A program made the position numbers and the translations under genes. Below are positions 55,117-64,000 of a DNA stretch of 64,000 nt, in pieces; the first letter of the stretch is position 1, and each line of letters starts with the position of its first letter. Below the pieces are notes generated by a model. The model did no database searches. It was given only the letters and a program-made list of their open reading frames with translations, and was not told the origin of the DNA. The stretch spans positions 620,001 to 684,000 of the forward strand of contig JAESUZ010002387.1 in assembly GCA_017311185.1 (NCBI GenBank), read 5' to 3'. The stretch is from Proteles cristata cristata. Taxonomy: Eukaryota > Chordata > Mammalia > Carnivora > Hyaenidae.

Positions 55117-56245
55117 AAGTCATTAAAAAAATCATTGCCACAACCAATGTCAAGTAGCTTTTCCCTTATTTTCTAACTACAAGTTTTGTGGCTCTTGGTC
55201 TTATGTTTAAGTCTTTAATTCATTTTGAGCTTATTTTTATGCATGGTGAAAGAGAAGCTTCCAATCTCATTCTTTTGCATGTGGATACCCAGTCTTCCAA
55301 GCACCATTTATTACAGAGACTTTCCTTTCTCCATTGTGTATACCTAGTGCCCTTATCTAAAACTACTTAATCAAATATGCTTGGACCTATTTCTGGGGTC
55401 TCTATTTTGTTCCACTGTACAAGTACACATACATGGAGTGTTATGAACATTTTAACAACATTAACTGTTTCAATCCATGAACATAGGATATATTTCCACT
55501 TACTTTTGTCTCCTTCAATTTCTTTCACCAATGTCTTATAGCCTTCAGGGTCATACTTTTCACCTCTTGATTTAATTTATCTCTAAATATTTTATCTTTT
55601 TTTTGTCTTCTCAGCCATGGGTTTATTTTTTTTTAAAAAGCTGGCTTGCTTCCTTGTTATAAAGAGGATTGCTTTTCTGATGTCCTTCTCAGATAGATCA
55701 TTGCTGGTGTAAAGAAATGCAACTAATTTTTGTATGTTGATTTTGCATCCCATAACTTTACTGAATTCATTTATTAGTTATAACAGTTTTTCTGTGGAAT
55801 CTTTAGGGTTTTCTACATATAGAATCATACCAGCTGCAAACAGAGATAATTTTACTTCTTCCTTTCCAATTCACATGCCTTCTTTTGTTTTCTGATTTTC
55901 TTAGAGTATTTCCAATCCTATGTTAAAATGAAGTGATGAGAGTGGGCATCCTTGTCATGTACCAGCTCCCAGAGGAAACCTTTCATTTCTCCCCAGATTT
56001 TGATGTTGCCTATAGGCTTTTCATGAAGGGTCATTATTAGGCTGGGGAAATTTCTTTTTATGCCTGGTTTTTGAATCGATGTTGAACTTTTCCTAAAGCT
56101 TCTTCTGCATCTATTGAGACAATTATATGGCTTTCATCTTTCATTCTCTTGAGGTGGTGTATCACATTGCTTAATTTCCACAACCTTGCATCCCAGGGAT
56201 TAATCCCAGTTGGGCATTATTTGACCAATTGAAATCATCTATAGA
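54305..56245 (-). mobile_element. Old L1 (L1M type), minus orientation
   Basis: Complement of an L1 3' UTR and late ORF2. Blocks include GGTAACCACCATACTATCTC, TTATTTCACTTAGCCTAGTG, CCAGTTCATTTCTGTTGTTGC, GTTCCACTGTACAAGTACAC, AACAGAGATAATTTTACTTC, GAGAGTGGGCATCCTTGTC, CATTGCTTAATTTCCACAACC and TCCCAGTTGGGCATTATTTG. About 1.7 kb of L1 remains after removing the inner SINE, with many stops and no open ORF2. 5'-truncated near 56245. Confidence 0.88.
54897..55117 (+). mobile_element. CAN SINE inside old L1
   Basis: Starts GGGGCATCTGGGTGGCTCAG, with a diverged head (CACTCTTGATCTTGG), CTCCAAGCTGACAGCATGG, a CT-rich middle and a tail of TAAA repeats of about 10 units. Approximate TSD AAGTCATTG and AAGTCATTA. 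It splits the L1 at the AAAAAAGTCATTG stretch. Confidence 0.94.
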
Positions 56246-59094
56246 GGTGTAAGATTCTTAGTGACTAGTTTTTTTAAAAAATAGAAATGATTTATACTTT
56301 TATCTACCAATCAAATGATACATGCTTACTTATCATCTCAACAAACTAGTTTATTGGAGGGAGAATCTATATCATCTAAGCTGATTTTTATTAAATACTA
56401 ATCCAGATTTCCATGTAGATTTGTTAAGTAAAAGATGGAATCCAATGACAAATTTTCTTGGAGGCTATAATTCACAGTTTCTCCTCCTGAATCTGACTTT
56501 AGGAGAATGCACTCGTAGCAAACAGTCAGCCCAATGAGTTCTGATTCAACACCATAATAGCCTAGTAATGGAAAAGAGCTTTCCCAAAGTAAAGTCAAAA
56601 TCAAAATATTCATTCAAACACACACCTTCATGAAAAGTAGAAGCAAAGTCAGAATATTAGAAATACGATACAGGATTTCACACTCTAGAGACTTTTCTCC
56701 CTCAGATTGGTTGAACTTTAAAGTCAGGACAGTGGTACCTATAAGAGTAATAGATAAATCCTACAAACTTGAGGCAGGCTGGTCTTCACTGTCTAGAAAA
56801 TTGTGGACTAAGTACAAATTCTGGACTTAAATACAAATAACCATCTAAGATGAATAGGTGGTTTAATAAATGACAACACTCCAGTATTATTCCTCTGTAA
56901 ACAGGATCTCGATGAAAATCAGTGTTCTAGAAAAAAGAAGTACCTATGAATTTTCTAGGTTTAATGGGCACAGAGAGAGTCAGTACCAGACATACCAAGA
57001 ATTTGCCAAGAGGTGAAGACAGAGAAAGAAGGACAAGAATGCAGTGACAGAGACCCAGAAATAGAGACAGAAGTTAGAGGCAGCTGCAAAAAGGAGGAAG
57101 TTATAGGAACACAGTCTAGAAACTGAAGGTCATCTCGCCACATATCACTGGCCCTGGGCTCTCTTGATACCACATATTTACAAAGCTGCTCTGTTACCAC
57201 ACTGGAGCATGAGAAAGTGATTTGGAGAAGTAGTTGCACATGGTAATGAGCGGTTAGAGGCGTCATTCCCCTCTACTGGCTGAGCTAATGAACTACACCA
57301 CTCATTTTCATTTGATCACAAGAAAAAAAAAAAAAGAAAAAACAGGTTTGTGACCAAAAAGATAGAGAAAAAATATTAAAAATGCAGTTCATTTCTAGGA
57401 ACTTGAAGCTACTTTCCATCACTAACTTCTCTTCATTTTTTTCTTGGTTTGAAAATGAAAACTAAATAAAGTTTAAGTAGATACGGTTAATTCCCCACCG
57501 ACCAAGTGATCTCCACACAGCCCCCCAAATTCCTTTCTATGTATCATGGAAGCAGTTCTCCTCACCGGCTTAGCTGACTTGTTTAGATTCAGTTAAGCCT
57601 CATGTAACTGTGGATTTTTTTTCTTCCACATCATACCTGCAGCAAAAATGGTCTCCTTGCAACCTAACCCAGAAGTCAGGAGGTCTCTGGATAATGCTTG
57701 CAAGGGCCTGTATTTAAAGTGTCCCCTCCTGAGAGGTAGTGGTGCCAGCTAGAGAGTTGTGGGGCTGTTTGCACAGCTCAAGTCACCCCAGCCTTGAAAT
57801 CAGCAGCCCCAAGATAGCATGCCAAGATGGCCCGGATTTGGCCTTCTCCAGACCAGGCCAGATGCTGGTCGCCAAGTCTTGGCAAAAGTGAGACCCAACC
57901 TAAAAGGGTGAGATGCTAATCTTTCCCTCCCACATAGCAGTTATATTGAATTCATTTTCTTTTAGTGCTCAGAAATACCTTCTCCACAGCGGTTAAGGCA
58001 CACTATCTATACTCTCAATAATAATAATAATTAATAATTTTTAAAACCCTTGATTTTCATTTTAGACAGTGACTTACTAGCTCTTAGTATAAATTCAGGA
58101 AAATAAGGAGAAGCTAAGAGAGACTATTATAATTGGACAGAAAATGGTTGTAAAGGGAGAAGCATGAAAACTGTCTTGTTTCGTACATTTCCAAGACAAC
58201 TTTGAGTTATATGGAGTAAATCATCTGGGACAGTATCAGAGTAGTTGCCTCTGCTAAGACAAACAAACAAACAAACAAAAACCCCAATGAGATATAGTTG
58301 ACGTTGGAGCAAGGACTACATTTATTTTCATCTGAGTTCCTCCTCATTACACAAAACTGAAACTAATTAGCATTCATGTAAATAAGATAAAAATGTTACT
58401 CATGGAGGTAAATCTGTGATTGGAAACCCTATAATGAAGATGTAATTAGCTGACAGGTATCGAAACATGTACCGTGTTCCAGGAAGTATGAACAGTGAAC
58501 GTGACTGCATGTGTTCCTCATGGTTCCCAGAGCCTGAAGCAGGGCACACAAATCAACAATGTCCACATGGATCTTCTTCAAACTACGGCCCAGCAAAGGA
58601 TGGTTCTTTGAGCCTCTGCTAGACTCAAGACAAAACAATATGTACATAACTTGCCTGTTACCCAGGCAGTAGCCTAGCCTAAAAATTTCAAAGAGAAGAA
58701 TCAAATTTTAAAGTGGTTGAACATGTAATGATTTATTATCATGAAAACAAATGGGCTTTCTTTATCACTCACTGGTAGGGAAATCAAATCCACCTTACAA
58801 AGACTTCAAGCCCTTGATGGATTCCTTCCCTAGTAGTTGGGAACTCTATTTGGGACATAACACTCATCGGTGATTTTAAGATTTGCTAGGATTCTAGGCT
58901 TGGGACAATACAAAGCTTATATCAGCAGCTTTTCAAGATTGTTTCAGGCTAACTCATGATGTTCACGTCTATGATACAATATACTCTATGTCCAGATCAT
59001 ACATCTGATTCAGCCAGTATCAGACTTCAATCTTAAGATTCCTACCAAGAACAATTAAAATATTTAAACAACACTTATATGTAATCCCTCATTC
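56246..59094. other. Long unassigned AT-rich segment
   Basis: No repeat family recognised over 2.8 kb except short runs: AATAAT at 58017-58036, CAAA at 58258-58280 and an A run near 57323. Frames of 60-101 codons lack known domains. Confidence 0.5.
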
Positions 59095-59235
59095 ATATAG
59101 TCATTCAACAAATAGTCACAGGACATAGTCTCTACTAGGAAAACTAGAGGACATAAAGATAAACCTGACATAGACCTAGTCTTTAAAGAGCTGACATTGA
59201 ATATGAAATAAACCACAAGGTAAACAAGTGGTGAG
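59095..59235 (-). mobile_element. L2 3'-end remnant
   Basis: TAGTCATTCAACAAATAGTC, a GGACATAAAGATAAACCTG block and TTTAAAGAGCTGACATTG fit a minus-strand L2 tail. Diverged. Confidence 0.6.
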
Positions 59236-59299
59236 AGACCCCAAAGAGAAATAATTGAAGACTATGCGATCTCAGGGGAGGACAGATTCCTTCTGCCAG

Positions 59300-59480
59300 A
59301 GATTGTGTCAGCATGCAAATGCCACCTCATCTAATCCTCACAGTAAGGACTATTTTTCCCATTTGACAGCGAAGGACACCAGCAGATTTATATGATGTGG
59401 CCACGGTCACTGAGGCAGCGAGCAGGGAGGGCTGAGCCCGAGCTCTGTCACCACCAGCAGCCCTGCACTCTGACCCAGCT
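59300..59480 (-). mobile_element. MIR fragment
   Basis: CACCTCATCTAATCCTCACAG, ACTATTTTTCCCATTTGACAG, GGCCACGGTCACTGAGGC and CTGAGCCCGAGCTCTGTCACC fit a minus-strand MIR with its head region diverged. Confidence 0.7.
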
Positions 59481-60090
59481 GCCCCCAGACTGTGTCCTTC
59501 CCCAATCCTGCTTCTGCGTAGCTACCTGGATACTCAGATAAAACCTGCTTGTTTTGAGGCATCCCATCAGTTTAATTTGCTTTTATACCCTTTTTTTAAT
59601 TTTAAAAACCATCACATACTGAGTTTGCAGTTGCTCCCCTAGAGTTAGCAAAAACAGACTGAATAAACCTTAGCTTTTAATCGAAATCAATGTTTTCAAG
59701 AAGTGAAATCTCATCTCCTATGTGCTTCACCATTAATTATTTAAAGGTGGAAAATGCTTACAATTACTTAAAAACATTCAATTAAAGTCTGGTAAGGGTT
59801 ATTTATGAGGTTTATATGCTGTGACCCTCATGGAAAAAAAATCAATCAGGAGATCAGAATAGAATTTAATCCAAATAGCTAAAACCAGTGACAGCAGAAA
59901 CTAGGAGTATTGTTTTTAGGTTCAATAACACACCAAATGAAATAGATGGGTATGAAATACTGCCATGAAGCTTTGAAGCCCTCTCTATTGGGACAGAAAG
60001 ATGTGGAACTCTATTAGCAGCTCCATAGAAATTAGAAAATAGTCTTCAAAAGCAATGCAAGAGATGAAGGTGTCTAAAACAACAGGCGTT
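59481..60090. other. No recognisable feature
   Basis: AT-rich, repeat-free by eye. No gene signature. Confidence 0.55.
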
Positions 60091-60108
60091 TAAAGACCAG
60101 CACACTTT

Positions 60109-60329
60109 GGGGCGCCTGGGTGGTTCAATCCGTTGAGCATCCGGCTTCGGCTCAGGTCATGATCTCACGGTTCGTGGGTCCAAGCCCCACCTCAGGCTCT
60201 GTGCCAACAGCTCAGAGCCTCGAGCCTGTCTTAGGATTCTGTGTCTCCCTCTCTCTCTGACCCTCCCCTGCTCACGCTGTCTCTCTCTCTCAAAAATAAA
60301 TAAAAACATCAAAAAAAATTTTTTTAAAT
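60109..60329 (+). mobile_element. CAN SINE
   Basis: Starts GGGGCGCCTGGGTGGTTCAA, then TCCGGCTTCGGCTCAGGTC, a B-box variant, GTGCCAACAGCTCAGAGCC, GATTCTGTGTCTCCC, a CT-rich middle and the tail CAAAAATAAATAAAAACATC. Flanks TAAAGACCAGCA and TAAAGACCGGCA (60091 and 60329 onward) are a slightly diverged TSD. Confidence 0.95.
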
Positions 60330-60340
60330 AAAGACCGGCA

Positions 60341-63169
60341 TGCTGGCCAAAGTGCGATGACATCATGGTAAGGAATCAACCAAAACATTAGAAGAATGAG
60401 TGGTTGTAAGCTAAAACGGATAAGGGAACTGTGGATATTTTCACACCAGTCCACAGTATTCAAATCCATTTTAGCTCAAACGTTTAACATGTATGTTTTC
60501 AAAATACTGAACTGAAGATTCTCTGGTACTATAGACAGACATTCGGGCAAAAAACCAAATGTATCTGGGAAACATTATGGGGAGGATTTTTGTTTTCCTT
60601 TTTCCATCCAAAGTCAGGGTTGGATTTGGGGACTGGGGATTATGGTGTGTTGTGTTTTGTTTTGTTATGTTTTGTTATTTTTTTTTATATATACCTGAAA
60701 AACAAAGGAATAAATAACCAGTACAACTTCCTAATCAGTTTTAAAGCCAGAAAAGAGCTTAAAGATTCTAAAGTTATCACCTGCTAGTCAGTCTTAGGCT
60801 AACGCAGTAATTGCATGAAGCTAATCTTCATTTTGTGCATGTAGCCATGCCCTCTATCTACTCACACTCAAACCATTCATATACACCTTTAAAAAATCTG
60901 TTTATAAATAGTTGGGCCGCACGCATTTTCTCTGAAAAACTGTCCAATGAAATGAGCGAGAAGCGACTTCCCTATTTTAATTCAATCCTTGTGGTTTAAA
61001 TACTTTCAGAAATATTCTAAATTTAAACTATTTAAAGGAAATACTTCAATAAAAACTTGGCTTTAGAGGCAAGCAGCCTCTATTTAGGGTATTTAGAAAT
61101 AGGCTTCTAAGGCTGCCACAGAAGGAATACTTTTACAGAGTAGTTATATGGTCTCAAAGATAAAATGCAGTCAACTGGTAATAATTGTCATCCTAGGATG
61201 CATCCCCCTAGAATATTAGTTTCTATTTTTTATGCTTTATTTCTTTTTTGTGAATTGTTTGACAAAGCTATAATTTATGAAGCACTTTACAAACTCAAAA
61301 GCATCTACTTCTTCCAATACCATGTAAAGTGGAAAACGGTCTTCACAGCCCCCCCCTTGCAGGTGGATTTGGTTGGCTTGCTCTGGCTCCCCCGCACCCC
61401 AGCTTTCTCATTTTTCCCTGTTCCATTCAGCCCGCTGGTCACCACCACGCAGTTAGAGGGTCCCCAGGTATCTGCTCCTACCAACTGGAGCTTCTGGAGG
61501 AGGGGGAGCCTGTTCCATCTGCCACTTCCGGCCTCACGCAGCGCCCGACACCTAGCAGGCATTGGATAAATGTTTAAGAACTGTCCCAGCACAAGGGGCT
61601 GACCATCCCAATGCCGACGACGTGGGATGGAAACGGTAGGGGACAGGAAAGACTTTAACAAAGGTAGAAAGAAGAGACCTTCTGAGAATGTCCAGGACAA
61701 GAATCGTTTCTTGACTAACGTTCACAAATTCCTTAAAAAGAATGGTCTCAGCGTTAACCCTTGTACCCACTATTTGCAGATGTAGTTTTTATGGTTGTCT
61801 GCACACTGGAGATAAATGTTTATAAACAGTATACGGTTCTTGGTCATAGTGTGGCTTGGTCATCATTATAAAATCCAGAGTTAAAGAACGTGTGTAAGCA
61901 TTATTAAGATAGATTCCTGAGCCAGAAGGACACTGTTGGAAGTTGCTGGCAAAACCCAAGCGTCCAAAGGGGGCCAGAGAAAGTCACAACACTCCTTGAG
62001 GCATGGCTTCTTGAAAAGGCTTACTATCTTAATTTGGCATCGTACAGGTTGCATTAATAATCATTTCACGGCTCTTCAGAAATCATGACAAATCAACTAG
62101 CAAATAAGAACAGGAAAATATCTTTACTCCATAAACCATGTGGTTTGTTGACATAACTGTAGAGATGGCCTCTCCCATAAAAGGCACAGAAAAAAGAAAG
62201 TCTAAAATCAACATGATAAGTACAGTATCTAAATAAATCCACTACAGACCAAAAGAGAAAAAAAATTAATTAGCATCCAAAGCAAAAAGATCTCAACTTC
62301 TCCAAATTCAAGACAGTCCTGTTAAAGAGTCCATTTTTTATAGAACACAGCCTCAAGAGAATTCAAAATCTCAGCTGGAGAAAGAAAAATCCCTAGTTGC
62401 TTTCACCAAACAACCTCACTATTTGGAGCAAAAATTCATTTTCTTCCTTGATGAATGCCACAATTTTGGCAAAAATGAAACTCACAGCACCAGCTATTTT
62501 TGCTATGCAAACACACTAAAAAGGATTTTGGCTATTTTTCATATTGAATCAAAGTATGTTTTCCATCTTGGCATAACTTTATAATAACTAAATTAACTTT
62601 TTCTTCTCAAATCTTACTAAGCTACTCAATAACATGCAAAAATAAAAAAATAAAATTTAAGGAAAACTTAAATTTAAGACAAATCTCTGAGATACTGACT
62701 TTGTTAAAGGTAGCAAGCAATTCCATAAATATGCTAAAACACTCTATTCTGGTTTAATGCACTTAACTACATTCTATTATGTCACATGTTACTTTACTTT
62801 TACTCAAATTATATTAAATTTAGAGATTTGGAAACACTGACCTTGCCATATAGTGGAATTCCTACTCACTTTCATGTTCTGAAATTAGATTGTTGCCCGC
62901 TTAACAAATAAGGTATTCACTTAAGGTTTATAATTTTATAAACGGCTTTACTTTAGCTAATCTCAAAAAACAGTATTTGATCCATACTAGATTCCTATGA
63001 GTGTAGCAGAGCTGCACTACGGAATGTTAAAGAATGATTTTTTAAACTAGAAACTGAACACAATGTTTTTCCACATTCTCTACTAGCTTAGTCGTTCACA
63101 ATGAAAAGCTTTTACTTCTTTGAAGCAATGATTTTATTTTCACAATTAGCATTTTATACCTTTATCATT
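60341..63169. other. Long unassigned AT-rich segment
   Basis: No repeat family recognised across 2.8 kb except a T-rich run near 60654-60690 and a faint L2-like tail near 61535-61585. The 134- and 131-codon opposing frames at 61165-61700 overlap and lack domains. 62040-63160 is AT-rich, non-repetitive DNA. Confidence 0.5.
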
Positions 63170-63709
63170 TTATGCAAGAAAAGAAGAAGAAAACCTATTC
63201 TGAAAGAGTGAAAAGGCATGAAAATTTGAGCAAAACTTTGAAAAATCTGCTTGCAACACAAAGGGAAAAACAGAACAAACCATCTCTAGTGCACAGTGCA
63301 AAAAGACACTCAGACAGAAGACCTGTTCTTCCAAATTTGTGTAACCCTCATTTGAAGATTTATCACATTCTGAGACATTTCTGTATATAGATACGATCAT
63401 ATGTGCACTTTGTAAGTATTGGCATTTCCTTGACTTATCAACATTCCTAAGTAGAAAAATGCTATATGGATATGAAACGAAGAATGTGTCAGAAACTAAG
63501 CTATGCTCTGTATCTGCCCAGTAGCTTGCAATACCTGCATAAGTGTACACATAATGAATGGGTAGTCTCCAATCCAGTAGAGCTAGTCTGTAAGCATGTC
63601 TGTCCTTGCCATGGCTTGATCTTATGTTGTTCTTCACCATGGCCCATGAGTACATTTCAGTATCACTCTGAACACATATCAAGGCAAGGTACTGGTGCCC
63701 AAATATCAA
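63170..63709 (-). other. Isolated 179-codon open frame
   Basis: One of the two longest open frames in the window, and unusual for AT-rich DNA. The predicted product has no recognisable domain, signal peptide or membrane pattern. It has no flanking splice logic I can defend and ends just left of a CAN SINE duplication. I do not call it a gene. Confidence 0.15.
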
Positions 63710-63722
63710 AATAATAATTTTT

Positions 63723-63947
63723 AAAAAAAATTTTTTAACGTTTTTTTTATTTATTTCTAGGAAAGAGAGAGAGAGACAGCGTGAGCAGGGGAGGGTCAGA
63801 GAGAGAGGGAGTCACAGACTGAAACAGGCTCCAGGCTCTGAGCTGGCAGTCAGCACAGAGCCCGACACGGGGCTCGAACCCACGAACCGCGATATCATGA
63901 CCTGAGCGAAAGTCAGACGCTTAACCGACTAAGCACCCAGGCGCCCC
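63723..63947 (-). mobile_element. CAN SINE, young subfamily
   Basis: Minus-strand full-length copy with TTATTTCTAGGAAAG, GAGTCACAGACTGAAAC and CTGGCAGTCAGCAC marks and a head ending AAGCACCCAGGCGCCCC (one base lost in the usual AAGCCACCC). The TSD TCAAAATAATAATTTT is perfect, at 63706-63721 and 63948-63963. Confidence 0.97.
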
Positions 63948-64000
63948 TCAAAATAATAATTTTTGAAATAACATTACATTTAAATATTTTTTAAAGCATA

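Noticed and set aside
61519..61585. L2/MIR-like 3' tail (CACCTAGCAGGCATTGGATAA)
   Set aside because: The match is too short and diverged to call with any confidence.
1..64000. CRISPR arrays, operons, phage, plasmid or bacterial defence systems
   Set aside because: The sequence is a mammalian chromosome segment. The spaced repeats are microsatellites or SINEs, and no clustered protein genes exist.

Overview
This window is vertebrate nuclear DNA, almost certainly from a cat-family (felid) carnivore. The strongest evidence is about nineteen copies, on both strands, of the tRNA-Lys-derived CAN SINE in its felid form (SINEC_Fc type). Each copy has a tRNA-like head with A and B boxes, a CT-rich middle and an AATAAA-containing A-rich tail, and many are flanked by target-site duplications (TSDs). 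Carnivore-type L1 3' ends and mammal-wide fossils (MIR, L2, MER2, MER20, Tigger1, a hAT element) support the same reading. There is no bacterial, phage or viral gene organisation, and no operon or CRISPR array. No protein-coding gene can be supported with confidence. The open reading frames are short and mostly fall in repeats or look like chance.

Layout. 0-10 kb: an old LINE/LTR-type pair, a 94-bp tandem duplication running into a GATA/GATG array, TG and GAAG microsatellites, MIR and L2 relics, and non-repetitive DNA that is GC-rich in places. 10-25 kb: mostly unique, locally GC- and CpG-rich sequence (notably 22.3-23.7 kb), with a 5'-truncated L1 (12.4-12.9 kb), four CAN SINEs and a cluster of three MER20 copies (19.1-19.6 kb). 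25-40 kb: CAN SINEs, a complete MER2 (28.66-29.0 kb), an L2 3' end, several MIRs, and an L1 that itself holds a young CAN SINE (36.6-37.4 kb). 40-50 kb: a hAT element with 8-bp duplication, a repeat-poor block, a 91-bp TA run, a weak candidate exon at 43.0-43.1 kb, and a three-level nest of CAN SINE inside near-full-length Tigger1 inside an old L1 (46.1-49.7 kb). 50-64 kb: AT-rich DNA with an old inverted L1 (54.3-56.2 kb), MIR/L2 relics, three CAN SINEs and long stretches with nothing recognisable.

Most features are mobile-element copies and do not act together. The nesting gives relative ages: L1M, MIR and L2 oldest, then the DNA transposons, then CAN SINEs, with one CAN SINE subfamily apparently youngest. 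The window looks like intergenic or intronic DNA, with a drift from GC-richer on the left to AT-rich on the right. I did not find a new biological system. The items most worth checking are the candidate exon at 43.0-43.1 kb, the Tigger1 copy with an altered catalytic residue, the young SINE subfamily and the repeat-poor blocks.
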